Positions 33,256 through 41,154 of a DNA stretch of 64,000 nucleotides are shown here, piece by piece. The notes under the pieces were generated by a model. That model was not told the origin of the DNA and did not search any database. It worked only from the letters and a program-made list of their open reading frames with translations. A program made the translations under genes and the position numbers. How positions within the stretch are numbered: the stretch's first letter is position 1; every line of letters starts with the position of its first letter. This DNA comes from Catellatospora vulcania (GTDB lineage: Bacteria > Actinomycetota > Actinomycetes > Mycobacteriales > Micromonosporaceae), in the NCBI RefSeq assembly GCF_009720385.1, contig NZ_WARX01000006.1:372001-436000 (forward strand), given 5' to 3'.

Positions 33256-34265
33256 GGCCGGATCCTGGCCGCCAGCACACAGGCGTCGTCGCGGCGTACG
33301 CCCGCTTCGCGCAGCACCGTGGCGGCGATCAGCAGCGGCGACTTCGTCTCCAGACCCGGACTGGCGTGCAGGCTCCACTTGTCGCTGACCCCGTCGGAGT
33401 GCATCACCAGCAGCGACTCCGCCCCGAACGGGTATTCGAACTCCCTGATGACGGCCCTGCCGTGCCCGGCGATGCCGGGCATGGACACCGTGCCGCGTCG
33501 CAGGTCACCGGTGATGACGGTCGCCGCGACGTTGCCCATGCCGCACGTGCGCACGACGCCGGCGTCGGGGTCGATCTCCGCGACGGTCAGCGCGGCCCCA
33601 CGGGTGTGGGACATGCCCCGGTGCAGGCGCTCCACCATCATCGCGGGCGGGCCCTCGGGCGCGGTGTGGAAGATGTTGAGGGCGGCGTGGGAGGCGGCCG
33701 CGGCGAGCGGGCCGTGACCGAGCCCGTCGCACACCATCACCTGCCGCCGGCCGCCGACGGTGCGCACGGCGAAGCTGTCGCCGCTGACGGTCTCGCCGGT
33801 CAGCGGGCGGGTCAGCCCGTCGGCCCAGGCCGGTGGCGGCTGTGCGTCGCGCCACAGCTGGGCGGTGAGGACCGAGCCGCGTCCCGGCACGGAGAAGCCG
33901 TCCGACCGGTGCGCGAGCCTGGCGACGGCGCCCAGCCCGATGCCGAGTGTGCCGGTGGTGGAGCGGCCGTCCTCGTACATGGCGGTCAGGTCGGCCATCC
34001 CGGGCGCCGAGTCGATACTGATGATCTCGATGCCGACGTTGTCGTCGTGCCGGATGGGACGCACCAGCAGCGTCCCGTCCTCAGCGTGCTTGACCAGGTT
34101 CGAAGCGAGTTCGGTGGCGATGATCGCGACGTCGGCGGTGTGCCGCTCGCCGAGGTCGACGGCGTTGGCCAGCTCGACGGCGAACCGCCGGACGGACCCC
34201 ACGGCGCTCGCGTCATCCAGCCGGAACCATGACGAAGTGGGGGTCAGCGAGCTCAGCGCGCCCAC
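33252..34265 (-). CDS. RsbX/SpoIIE-like phosphatase with N-terminal HATPase domain
   Basis: 337 residues. The N-terminal third is an RsbW/RsbT-like ATP-binding fold (IIATELASNLVKHAEDG, SIDSAPGMADL, GIGLGAVARLAHRSDGFS). The C-terminal part is a PP2C phosphatase: VSGDSFAVRTVG, VMVCDGLGHGPLAAAASHAAL, LLVMHSDGVSDKWSL. In stressosomes RsbX resets RsbR/RsbS by dephosphorylation; the fused ATPase domain is common in actinobacterial versions. GTG 34265 overlaps the rsbT end by 13 bp, and the stop overlaps the kinase start, so expression is coupled. Confidence 0.88.
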   Translation of the reverse strand: MGALSSLTPTSSWFRLDDASAVGSVRRFAVELANAVDLGERHTADVAIIATELASNLVKHAEDGTLLVRPIRHDDNVGIEIISIDSAPGMADLTAMYEDGRSTTGTLGIGLGAVARLAHRSDGFSVPGRGSVLTAQLWRDAQPPPAWADGLTRPLTGETVSGDSFAVRTVGGRRQVMVCDGLGHGPLAAAASHAALNIFHTAPEGPPAMMVERLHRGMSHTRGAALTVAEIDPDAGVVRTCGMGNVAATVITGDLRRGTVSMPGIAGHGRAVIREFEYPFGAESLLVMHSDGVSDKWSLHASPGLETKSPLLIAATVLREAGVRRDDACVLAARIRP

Positions 34266-34669
34266 TTGACCACCGCCACGGTGGTCCCAGACCCGACCGC
34301 GGTGTCCAGTTCGAACTCGTCGACGAGCCGCCGTGCCCCGCTCAGGCCCAGCCCGAGCCCGCCGCCGCTGGTGTAGCCGTCGGTGAGCGCCAGGTCGAGG
34401 TCGGCGATGCCGGGGCCGGAGTCGCTGAGCACGACCCGCACCCCGCGCCGCACCCCGTTGTCCACGGTGGAGACGACCGCCTCGCCACCCCCGCCGTAGA
34501 CCAGGGTGTTGCGGGCCAGTTCACTGGCCGCGGTGACCACCTTCGTCTGATCGACCAGGGAGAGCTTGGCCGCGACCGCGGCGGTGCGGACCAGCTGACG
34601 GACCCGGACCACGTCCGCGTCACTGCCGATGGCCTGTACCTGGGGATCGGAGCCCTCGCTGCCGGTCAC
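34253..34669 (-). CDS. rsbT: stressosome serine/threonine kinase RsbT
   Basis: Switch kinase of 138 residues that phosphorylates RsbR and RsbS and then leaves the stressosome to activate the downstream phosphatase. HATPase (GHKL) motifs are complete: ASELARNTLVYGGGG (N box), LSDSGPGIADLDLAL (G1), GGGLGLGLSGARRLVDEFE (G2). GTG 34669 overlaps the RsbS stop (GTGA). The length and motif order match Bacillus RsbT. Confidence 0.92.
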   Translation of the reverse strand: MTGSEGSDPQVQAIGSDADVVRVRQLVRTAAVAAKLSLVDQTKVVTAASELARNTLVYGGGGEAVVSTVDNGVRRGVRVVLSDSGPGIADLDLALTDGYTSGGGLGLGLSGARRLVDEFELDTAVGSGTTVAVVKWAR

Positions 34670-35076
34670 GACGAGGTCGCCTCAGGGCCGCCGATGAGGT
34701 CGAGGTCGTCCAGAGTGTCCGGTTCGGCGTTGCGGGCCAGCAGCTCCAGGCCGCGTTCCACGTTGAGGGCCGTGCGGATCCCGTTGAGGGACAGGCCCAG
34801 CTCCACCAGCGTGATGGCGACCGCGGGCCGCATCCCGACGACGATCGTCTCGGCGTCGAGCACCCGGGAGATCGACGCGATCGTCGACAGGGTGCGCCCG
34901 ACGAAGGAATCGACGATGTCCAGGCCCGTGATGTCGATGATGACACCTTTGCAGCCGGTGTCGACGATGCGCTGGCCGAGGTCCTCCTGCAGTTGCAGCG
35001 CCATCTGATCCTGCATGTCGACCTGGATGGAGACCAGCAGCACCGCACCGATTTTGAGGATCGGCACCCGTTCCAT
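34666..35076 (-). CDS. rsbS: stressosome scaffold RsbS
   Basis: STAS-domain scaffold protein of 136 residues that sequesters RsbT until phosphorylated. The phospho-acceptor Ser corresponds to VDSFVGRTLSTIASIS; the hydrophobic STAS core is GAVLLVSIQVDMQDQMALQLQEDLGQRI and GVIIDITGLDIV. ATG 35076 shares its A with the rsbR TGA. A 15-residue acidic C-terminal extension (EPDTLDDLDLIGGPEATSS region) is longer than in Bacillus. The order rsbR-rsbS-rsbT is the canonical stressosome core. Confidence 0.92.
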   Translation of the reverse strand: MERVPILKIGAVLLVSIQVDMQDQMALQLQEDLGQRIVDTGCKGVIIDITGLDIVDSFVGRTLSTIASISRVLDAETIVVGMRPAVAITLVELGLSLNGIRTALNVERGLELLARNAEPDTLDDLDLIGGPEATSS

Positions 35077-35933
35077 CAGGACTCCCGCTTGCCGGCGCGC
35101 ATCTCGGCGCCGCCGTGCCGGATCGCGTGCCGCAGCGCGTCGGCCAGGGTGGCCTTCGTCGCGATGTCGCCGAACTCGATGCCCAGCGCCACGATGGTCT
35201 GCGCGATCTGCGGGCGGATGCCGGAGACGATGCACTCCGCGCCCATCAGCCGCGCCGCCATGACCGTCTTGAGCACGTGCTGGGCCACCTGGGTGTCGAC
35301 CGCCGGCACGCCGGTGATGTCGATGATCGCGTACGGCGAGCCGGTGTCGACCAGCGCCTGCAGCAGCCGCTCCATCACGACCTGCGCGCGGGCCGAGTCC
35401 AGGGTGCCGACGAGCGGGACGGCGACCACGCCCTCCCACAGCTTCACGACCGGCGTGGACAGCTCCAGCAGCTGCTCGCTCTGCTCGGTGATGATGTGCT
35501 CGCGGGCCTTGGAGAAGGCCTCGAAGGTGAACAGGCCCAGCTCGTCGATGAACGCCGACCAGGCCACGTAGTCGCGCAGTGCGGTCTCGCCGCCCTTCTC
35601 CACCTCGCCGATCTCGTACAGCGCGGACTTGAGGGCGAAGATGCTGGTGGCGGTCTCGGTGGCGGTGAAGCCCTGCCGCGCGCGGCCGCGCGACAGCTCG
35701 GTGAGCACGGCACGCAGCTCCGCGGTATGCGAATTGTCGAGGTTGACGGCGCCGTCGCTGAGTGACTTCTGCAGCTGCAGCTGCAACTCGGTCGTCTGGC
35801 GGCCCGATTCCGCGACGGTCAGCCGGCCCTTCAGGGGGGCGGCCGCGGCCTCCGCCCAGCGCTTGGAGATCTTTTCCGACCGCTCCGACAACAGCTTGCC
35901 GAGTCGCTCGCTTTGCTCTGCTTTCAGCGCCAT
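35076..35933 (-). CDS. rsbR: stressosome sensor RsbR
   Basis: 285 residues: an N-terminal RsbRD-type four-helix sensor domain (about 1-150, EQSERLGKLLSERSEKISKRWAEAA) and a C-terminal STAS domain with the two usual threonine sites, VDTQVAQHVLKTV and GIRPQIAQTIVALGIEF. The sensor is not the haem-globin type, so the signal is unknown. AAAGG just before ATGACA makes ATG 35933 (MALKAEQ) better spaced than ATG 35939. First gene of the seven-gene operon; a GTTT-N14-GGTACA promoter candidate lies about 50 bp upstream. Confidence 0.92.
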   Translation of the reverse strand: MALKAEQSERLGKLLSERSEKISKRWAEAAAAPLKGRLTVAESGRQTTELQLQLQKSLSDGAVNLDNSHTAELRAVLTELSRGRARQGFTATETATSIFALKSALYEIGEVEKGGETALRDYVAWSAFIDELGLFTFEAFSKAREHIITEQSEQLLELSTPVVKLWEGVVAVPLVGTLDSARAQVVMERLLQALVDTGSPYAIIDITGVPAVDTQVAQHVLKTVMAARLMGAECIVSGIRPQIAQTIVALGIEFGDIATKATLADALRHAIRHGGAEMRAGKRES

Positions 35934-35983
35934 TGTCATCCTTTATTGCGTATTGTGACTGGTCAGCCCAGCAAAGTGGCGAC

Positions 35984-36007
35984 TGTACCACTGCTGGTCG
36001 GGCAAAC
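35984..36007 (-). promoter_or_regulatory. SigB-like promoter candidate for the rsb operon
   Basis: On the minus strand GTTT (36007-36004), 14-base spacer, GGTACA (35989-35984), about 50 bp before rsbR. It fits the GNTT-N14-16-GGGTA type only partly. Confidence 0.35.
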
Positions 36008-36163
36008 CGGATACTCCGCGGCGGCTGTGAGATGCGCCCGGACGGCGGCCCCGCAGGACGGCTGAGTACCCGGAACGGATCCCCGAAATCATGCACGATC
36101 GGCAATAGGTGCTCGGGCATGAGCGGCCCATCGCCGACTGCGGCGACCTGTTCGCGATGTCGT

Positions 36164-36188
36164 GTTTCGGCCGGTCTCCGGTGGGGCA
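36164..36188 (+). promoter_or_regulatory. SigB-like promoter candidate for the CsbD gene
   Basis: GTTT (36164-36167), 15-base spacer, GGGGCA (36183-36188), placing the start about 40 bp before the CsbD gene. The element type matches the stress sigma factors SigB/SigF, and CsbD is a SigB-controlled gene in Bacillus. Confidence 0.5.
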
Positions 36189-36235
36189 GTCAGTGCCAGG
36201 CGGTCGGTGGGGCCGCCGGTGAGAAGGGAAGTTCG

Positions 36236-36412
36236 ATGGGCGACATCTCGAACAAGGCCGAAGAACTCGTGGGCAAGGCCAAGGAGGTCGTGGGCGACCT
36301 GACCAACAACGAGAGCCTGGAGGCCAAGGGTCTGGCCGAGCAGGCCGCTGCCAAGGCCAAGCAGGCGGCCGAGGACGTCAAGGACGCGGCGGAGGACGCC
36401 ACCAACAGGTGA
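36236..36412 (+). CDS. CsbD-family stress protein
   Basis: 58-residue charged helical protein: GDISNKAEELVGKAKEVVGDLTNNESLEAKG followed by AEQAAAKAKQAAEDVKDAAEDA. The segment KAEELVGKAKEVVGDLTNNESLEAKG is the CsbD signature. The family is induced under general stress; its molecular role is unknown. AAGGGAAG at 36224-36231 precedes ATG 36236; the much longer open frame upstream is not coding. It is followed by a long hairpin. Confidence 0.92.
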   Translation: MGDISNKAEELVGKAKEVVGDLTNNESLEAKGLAEQAAAKAKQAAEDVKDAAEDATNR

Positions 36413-36451
36413 GCTGCCCGGGGGTGTGATCGTCAAGGCCTGTAGAAGCTG

Positions 36452-36496
36452 ACGCGAAGAGTGCCCAGCCGGGTCTGGCTGCGGCGCTCTTCGCGT
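36452..36496 (+). terminator. hairpin terminator after the CsbD gene
   Basis: Outer stem of 14 bases with one G-T pair (36452-36465 with 36483-36496) and a nested AGCC/GGCT stem. Confidence 0.75.
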
Positions 36497-36564
36497 ATGC
36501 GTCCCGGGACTGCCTTCGGCGGGCAGGGCCGCGACACGGGCCGGCAATCCGATGGCGGGAACGG

Positions 36565-36591
36565 GTTTCCACGGCTCCCGCGTGAGGGTAG
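36565..36591 (+). promoter_or_regulatory. SigB-like promoter candidate for the RsbW-like gene
   Basis: GTTT (36565-36568), 17-base spacer, GGGTAG (36586-36591), with about 130 bp of leader to TTG 36727. Confidence 0.4.
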
Positions 36592-36726
36592 GCGTGCTGT
36601 GGGACATTCCTGTGGCAGGCGCGAAAGGCGGTCGCCGATGCGGCCGGCGGGGCGGCGACCGATGCGCCGTGCCACCGAGGTTCGTCAGCTCACCTCGAAC
36701 ATCAACCTCGGGCCTGCGGAGGAGTC

Positions 36727-37140
36727 TTGCGCCAGGTAGTCAGGCCGTTCGCGCCGCCCCCGTCGGGTGCGGCGGCGATCTCGTTCGCCACCGCCGACGA
36801 CCTGGCGGCGGTCCGCGAGTTCGTCGGGGCGCACGCACACGCATCCGGACTCACGTCAGAGCGGGTCCCCGGGCTCAAGCTGGCGGTGAGCGAACTCGTC
36901 ACCAATACGCTCCGGCACACCTCGGGCGGCGGCGTCACGCGGGTGTGGGCCGACGGCGACACGATCATCATCGAGCTGACCGACAGCGGCACGTTCCGCA
37001 GGACCGCCCCTCAGCAGCCCGCCGCACGGCCCGCGGCCTCCGGCGGCTGGGGGCTGTACATCACCGGTGAGGTCTGCGACGAGTTCCTGTACCACAGCCT
37101 GCCCGGCCGCACCGTGTGGCGGCTGGTGTTCAAGCCGTGA
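36727..37140 (+). CDS. RsbW-like anti-sigma factor kinase
   Basis: 137-residue GHKL ATP-binding protein, the anti-sigma type of serine kinase. N box LAVSELVTNTLRHTSGG, G1 ELTDSGTF, which lacks the second glycine of DxGxG, and a G2-like GGWGLYITGEVCDEF. It could hold the SigB-type factor and phosphorylate a STAS antagonist. The start is TTG 36727, with GGAGGAG immediately upstream; the preceding reading frame shows no better start. It converges on the DUF1232 gene across a 52-bp palindrome. Confidence 0.82.
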   Translation: MRQVVRPFAPPPSGAAAISFATADDLAAVREFVGAHAHASGLTSERVPGLKLAVSELVTNTLRHTSGGGVTRVWADGDTIIIELTDSGTFRRTAPQQPAARPAASGGWGLYITGEVCDEFLYHSLPGRTVWRLVFKP

Positions 37141-37145
37141 ACCGT

Positions 37146-37197
37146 AGGCCCTCGGGCCAGGACACGGCCTCGAGGCCGTGTCCTGGCCCGAGGGCCT
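37146..37197. terminator. 52-bp perfect palindrome, bidirectional terminator
   Basis: Every base of 37146-37171 pairs with 37172-37197 (centre TCGA). It lies six bases beyond the RsbW-like stop and seven before the DUF1232 stop, so it can end both transcripts. Confidence 0.85.
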
Positions 37198-37203
37198 GAG
37201 TCC

Positions 37204-37539
37204 CTAGTTTCGGGGGCTGTCGTGTTTGGTGGAGGGCTTGGTGCGGGGGCCCGGCAGGAGTTTGCCGCCGTTGCGCTTGCGCAGCAGGTTGGTGAGGTAC
37301 ATGAGGGCCAGGGCGAGCACGCCCATGTCGTCGAGGTAGATCGGGTCGGGTAACAGGTCCACGGGCAGGATCGTGTAGATCAGGGCGCCCCAGAAGGCGA
37401 CCTTGCCGCCCGTGCCCAGCTCACCGAGCATCCGTTTGGTGACGAACAGGCGCTTGCCCAGTTTGATCGCGCCGATCAGCGTGATGATGCCGACGATCGC
37501 GACGGCGATGCCGATGATGATCCACGTATTCCGAGACAC
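37204..37539 (-). CDS. DUF1232 (YkvA-like) membrane protein
   Basis: 111 residues. N-terminal membrane helix (TWIIIGIAVAIVGIITLIGAI), then the DUF1232 signature KVAFWGALIYTILPVDLLPDPIYLDDMGVLALALMYL, and a basic hydrophilic tail. Function unknown. GTG 37539 is the start; a near-consensus SigB-like promoter ends about ten bases upstream, which would give an almost leaderless mRNA. Confidence 0.85.
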   Translation of the reverse strand: MSRNTWIIIGIAVAIVGIITLIGAIKLGKRLFVTKRMLGELGTGGKVAFWGALIYTILPVDLLPDPIYLDDMGVLALALMYLTNLLRKRNGGKLLPGPRTKPSTKHDSPRN

Positions 37540-37549
37540 GCATGTGTTC

Positions 37550-37573
37550 TACCCTGCCGCCGGTCGGCTAATC
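37550..37573 (-). promoter_or_regulatory. SigB-like promoter candidate for the DUF1232 gene
   Basis: Minus strand GATT (37573-37570), 15-base spacer, GGGTA (37554-37550), followed by GAACACATGC and GTG 37539. Closest match in the window to the GNTT-N15-GGGTA type. Confidence 0.5.
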
Positions 37574-37579
37574 CAGTGT

Positions 37580-38770
37580 TCACGCGGCGGCGCGCAGGGC
37601 CAGCGTCAGGAACTCGTCGCGGCCGCCGCCGAACAGGAAGTCCGACGTCTGCGCGAAGGCCAGCGCGGTGACGTCGCGGTACGGGTCGTTGCACCAGACG
37701 GTGCCGTAGCCGCCGTCCCAGCCATACCGGCCGGGGACCGCCGAGACGTCGTCGGGCTTGGTGGCGACCGCCATGCCGTATCCCCACCCCTGCGGCTCCA
37801 GCAGCATGCCGGCGGTGCCCTGCTGGTAGGCGGTGAGCTGGTTGGCCGTCATCGCGGCGACGGACGCCGGTGACAGCAGCGCGCGGCCCTCGTGCACACC
37901 GCCCGCGGCGAGCATGCGGGCGAAGCGCAGCACGTCGTCCACGGTGGACAGCAGCCCGGCCGCGCCGGACGGGAACACCGGCGGCCTGCCCCAGTCCTCG
38001 GCGGGCGTGGCCGTCTGCCGGGTGAGCTCGCCGGTGGCGAAGTCGGTCAGGTAGTGCGGGGGGATCCGCCCGGCGTCGCCGGTGAAGAAGCCGGTGTCGG
38101 CCATGCCCAGCGGCCCGAACAGCCGGGTGCGCAGCACGTCGCCCAGCGAGGCGTCCGCGGCCCGGGACACCAGCACGCCGAGCACCAGGGCGCTGGCGTT
38201 GTACTGCCAGCGCTCGCCCGGCTGGTACATCAGCGGCAGCGTGCCGAACACCTTGATCCACTCGTCGGGCGGGTACGGGGTGCGCGGGTCGGGCTCGGCC
38301 AGCACCAGACGCAGCTCCCGGGCCGCGGCGACGATCGGGTAGGGCGGCTCGTAGTGCGGCTCGGTCAGGATGCCGAAGCCCATCCGGAAGGTGAGCAGGT
38401 TCTCCACGGTGATCGGCCGCCGCGCGGGCACGGTGTCGTCGAGCGGGCCGTCGATCCTGGCCAGTACGCGGCGGTCGGCCAGTTCGGGCAGCAGTCGGTC
38501 GACCGGTTCGGCGAGGTCGAGCAGGCCCTCCTCGACCAGCGTCATGGTCGCCGCGGCCAGTATCGGCTTGGTGATCGAGCCGATGCGGAACAGCGTGTCC
38601 CGCCGCATCGGCGTCGCGCCGTCGAAGTCGAACGTTCCGATGGCCTCGACGTGCACCTGGTCGCCGCGGGTGACGGCCAGCACCAGGCCGGGAAGTTCGG
38701 CCGCGGCGACGCGGGCGGTCATGGCGTCGTGCAGTCGCCGCAGGCCGGCGGCCGACAGTGCATCGCTCAT
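37580..38770 (-). CDS. beta-lactamase-fold serine hydrolase
   Basis: Class C beta-lactamase/esterase-like hydrolase of 396 residues with no clear signal peptide. The catalytic SxxK is in RIGSITKPILAAATM (about residue 65), the tyrosine motif is YNA in ERWQYNASALVLG, and DGGYGTVW near the C-terminus resembles the third conserved box. Substrate unknown: esters, D-amino-acid peptides or beta-lactams are possible in this family. ATG 38770 (MSDALSAAGLRRL) is the start; the frame remains open to 40897 antisense to other genes, which is a shadow. Confidence 0.87.
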   Translation of the reverse strand: MSDALSAAGLRRLHDAMTARVAAAELPGLVLAVTRGDQVHVEAIGTFDFDGATPMRRDTLFRIGSITKPILAAATMTLVEEGLLDLAEPVDRLLPELADRRVLARIDGPLDDTVPARRPITVENLLTFRMGFGILTEPHYEPPYPIVAAARELRLVLAEPDPRTPYPPDEWIKVFGTLPLMYQPGERWQYNASALVLGVLVSRAADASLGDVLRTRLFGPLGMADTGFFTGDAGRIPPHYLTDFATGELTRQTATPAEDWGRPPVFPSGAAGLLSTVDDVLRFARMLAAGGVHEGRALLSPASVAAMTANQLTAYQQGTAGMLLEPQGWGYGMAVATKPDDVSAVPGRYGWDGGYGTVWCNDPYRDVTALAFAQTSDFLFGGGRDEFLTLALRAAA

Positions 38771-38826
38771 CGCCTCAGCGTGCCGCAAACCGGGCGCTCG
38801 CGCACGCCGACCGGACCCGGCTCCTG

Positions 38827-38871
38827 GTGGGACCGGCTGGTCGCGACGAATGCCCGCCCGGCCGGTCCCAC
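38827..38871 (-). terminator. hairpin after the GH43 gene
   Basis: Perfect 11-bp arms (38827-38837 with 38861-38871), 23-base loop, directly after the minus-strand GH43 stop. Confidence 0.55.
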
Positions 38872-38877
38872 GGTGGC

Positions 38878-39936
38878 TCAATAGACGAACGGCCACCCGG
38901 CGCTGTCCCAGCCCAGCAGGTTGATGCCGAGCCGGGCGGCGCCGCTGTCGGTGTAGTAGTGGTAGAACAGCACGTCCTGGCCGTTGTCGGCGAGCACGGC
39001 CTGATGGCCCGGTCCGTGGATCGAGCCGTGGCCGGCCAGGAGCTGCGTGCCTCCGCCGGAGGTCAGGGCGGTGCCGTTGCGGTCGGTGAACGGCCCGGTC
39101 GCCGAGACCGACCGGCCGACCATCACGCGGTACGTGCTGGACGCGCCCCGGCAGCACAGGTCGAACGACGTGAACAGGTAGTAGTAGCCGCCGCGGCGGT
39201 AGACGAACGGGGCCTCGACCGCACCGGACGCGGTCTGCCGCTGGGCCAGCGCGCGCACCGCGGTGTCGGTGGCGGAGCGCCGGCCCGTGGCGGGGTCGAG
39301 CCTGATCGACTTGATGCCGGTCCAGAACGAGCCGAAGGTCAGCCACCACTGCCCGGCGGCGTCGACGAACAGGTTCGGATCGATGGCGTTGTAGTTCACC
39401 GCGCCGCTGCTCTCGATGACCAGGCCCTGGTGGGTCCAGCTGCCGGCCGCGCCGGTGGGGCTGGTGGCGAGGAAGATCGCCGAGCGCTGCGAGCCGAAGG
39501 TGGAGGCCGAGTAGTACAGCAGGAAGCGGCCGTCGTGGTAGGAGATGTCGGGGGCCCACAGGTTCGCCCCGCCGCCCGTGTAGGTGGTGGTCCACGGTGC
39601 GCCGCCGGGCCACACGACGCCGGCGTCGCGCCAGTTGACCCGGTCGGTCGACGTCTTGAGCGGCACGTTGTCGCCGGTGCTCGCCAGCAGGTAGGTGCCG
39701 TTCGGGGCGCGTACCACGGCGGGGTCGTGGGCGCCGGTGGAGCCGGTGACGCGGCCCGGGTTCGGGTAGGACGGCGGTGGCGTGGTCGGGGCCGCTGCGG
39801 GCAGCGCCGAGCCGGCGGGGCCGGAAGTCGACGGCGGCGCTGAGGCGCGGGCCGCGGCCTGGACGCCGGTGACCGCGGCGCCGGCGAGGACGGCGGCCAG
39901 GCCGAGGGCGGCGAGCCGGGATGACGGGTGGGGCAT
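38878..39936 (-). CDS. secreted GH43 endo-1,5-alpha-L-arabinanase
   Basis: Exported arabinan hydrolase of 352 residues. Sec-type signal (SSRLAALGLAAVLAGAAVTGVQAAARA), a Ser/Pro/Thr linker, then a five-bladed propeller with the catalytic triad of GH43: Asp in GAHDPAVV, Asp in YNAIDPNLFV and Glu in GAVEAPFVYRRG. LWAPDISYHDGRFLLYYSAS and HGSIHGPGHQAVL are typical of endo-arabinanases. It would feed arabino-oligosaccharides to the importer and ara enzymes at 1-8266, although it is 30 kb away. No carbohydrate-binding module is present. Confidence 0.9.
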   Translation of the reverse strand: MPHPSSRLAALGLAAVLAGAAVTGVQAAARASAPPSTSGPAGSALPAAAPTTPPPSYPNPGRVTGSTGAHDPAVVRAPNGTYLLASTGDNVPLKTSTDRVNWRDAGVVWPGGAPWTTTYTGGGANLWAPDISYHDGRFLLYYSASTFGSQRSAIFLATSPTGAAGSWTHQGLVIESSGAVNYNAIDPNLFVDAAGQWWLTFGSFWTGIKSIRLDPATGRRSATDTAVRALAQRQTASGAVEAPFVYRRGGYYYLFTSFDLCCRGASSTYRVMVGRSVSATGPFTDRNGTALTSGGGTQLLAGHGSIHGPGHQAVLADNGQDVLFYHYYTDSGAARLGINLLGWDSAGWPFVY

Positions 39937-40151
39937 GGCTGACTCCGATCGCGAAACGGGACGTGACGTTCCGCGTACGCGACGATCGGGGGTTCGGCAC
40001 GCGGCACTGCCGCCGGACCGGCCTGCCCGGACCTGCCGGCGATGAAGGGGACGTGCGGTGTCGCTCCCGCAAGGATGCTAACGACCGCATCAGCGGATGT
40101 CGATCGATACGGCCGGGATCACCCGATCGGGCCATGCCTGCCCGGATCGCC

Positions 40152-40176
40152 GTTTCCCTGCGCGGTCGGCGGGGAA
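40152..40176 (+). promoter_or_regulatory. SigB-like promoter candidate for the MscS-like gene
   Basis: GTTT (40152-40155), 15-base spacer, GGGGAA (40171-40176), about 50 bp before the ATG. The same layout as the CsbD promoter candidate. Confidence 0.45.
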
Positions 40177-40228
40177 TGGGGCAGCTGACCCCCATACCCC
40201 CTCGTTTCCGCTGGAAAGGAAGAAGCCC

Positions 40229-41107
40229 ATGGATCTCGGAGAGGTGATGACCGACGCGCTGCGCTCGGTCGCGCTGTTCCTGCCCAAGGCGCTGGCCTTC
40301 GTGGCGATCCTGTTCGCCGGCTGGCTCGTCGCGCGGGGCATCCGCATGCTCGCCGACAAGGGCCTCGAACGGGTCCGGTTCGACCAGCTCGCCGCCCGGG
40401 GCGGGGTGACCTCCGCGCTGGCCCGCGGCGGGGTGGACCCGTCCGACCTGGTGGCGCGCCTGGCCTACTACGCGGTGCTGCTGTTCACGCTGCAGCTCGC
40501 GTTCGGGATCTGGGGACCGAACCCGGTCTCCGACCTGATCAACGCGGTGGTGTCGTGGCTGCCCAAGGCGTTCGTCGCGATCGTCATCGTGGTGGTCGCC
40601 GCGGCCATCGCCTCCTGGGTCAAGGACCTGGTCACCGGCGCGCTGGGCGGCCTGTCGTACGGCCGGTTCCTGGCCACGACCGCGTCGGTGTTCATCGTCG
40701 GCCTCGGCGTGATCGCGGCGCTCAACCAGATCGGCGTCGCCACCACGGTGACCATGCCGATCCTGATCGCGGTGCTGGCGACCGTCGCCGGCATCCTGAT
40801 CGTGGGCGTCGGCGGCGGCCTGGTCCGCCCGATGCAGGCGCGCTGGGACAGCTGGCTCGACCGGGCCGGCGAGGAGTCGACCCGGGTCGCCGAGCACGCC
40901 CGCGCGTACGCCGCCGGGCAGGCCGACGCCACCCAGGTGCTCGCGGACCGGCCCACCGGCACGGTGTACCCGTCGCAGCGCACCGCCCCGGCCGACCCGG
41001 ACCTGTACCAGGCCCCGGCCGACCCGGACGAGTTCCCGGAGCCGCTGGTGCCCGGGTTCGACAGCGACCAGACGCAGCCGCTGCGTCCGGCCCCCCGGCG
41101 GAAGTAG
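40229..41107 (+). CDS. MscS-like membrane protein with conserved TM-helix repeats
   Basis: 292 residues related to the N-terminal TM-helix repeats of small-conductance mechanosensitive channels. Helices: VALFLPKALAFVAILFAGWLVARGI, LAYYAVLLFTLQLAFGIWG, LPKAFVAIVIVVVAAAIASWV, TASVFIVGLGVIAALNQIG and TMPILIAVLATVAGILIVGVGGGL. The pattern PKALAFVAI...GWLVARGI recurs as PKAFVAIVIV..IASWVKD, an internal duplication. The C-terminal 80 residues are hydrophilic and Pro-rich. The beta domain of classical MscS is absent. GGAAAGGAAG precedes ATG 40229. An osmotic-stress role under SigB-like control is inferred. Confidence 0.82.
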   Translation: MDLGEVMTDALRSVALFLPKALAFVAILFAGWLVARGIRMLADKGLERVRFDQLAARGGVTSALARGGVDPSDLVARLAYYAVLLFTLQLAFGIWGPNPVSDLINAVVSWLPKAFVAIVIVVVAAAIASWVKDLVTGALGGLSYGRFLATTASVFIVGLGVIAALNQIGVATTVTMPILIAVLATVAGILIVGVGGGLVRPMQARWDSWLDRAGEESTRVAEHARAYAAGQADATQVLADRPTGTVYPSQRTAPADPDLYQAPADPDEFPEPLVPGFDSDQTQPLRPAPRRK

Positions 41108-41117
41108 CCGCCGACCG

Positions 41118-41154
41118 GCCGATGGGCGCGGCCTGACCGGTCGCGCCCATCGGC
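41118..41154 (+). terminator. hairpin terminator after the MscS-like gene
   Basis: Perfect 13-bp stem (41118-41130 with 41142-41154), 11-base loop, ten bases after the stop. Confidence 0.75.

Larger units (their letters stand above)
35934..36235. other. divergent intergenic region rsbR / csbD
   Basis: 302 bp. It holds the two opposite SigB-like promoter candidates listed separately and otherwise no gene, repeat or RNA that I can identify. Confidence 0.5.
36413..36726. other. 314-bp intergenic region before the RsbW-like gene
   Basis: Contains the CsbD terminator hairpin (36452-36496) and a SigB-like promoter candidate (36565-36591). No gene is seen. Confidence 0.5.

Noticed and set aside
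38771-40897. Long minus-strand extension of the serine hydrolase frame
   Set aside because: Arg/Pro/His-rich shadow opposite the MscS-like gene and out of frame over the GH43 gene; homology begins only at 38770.
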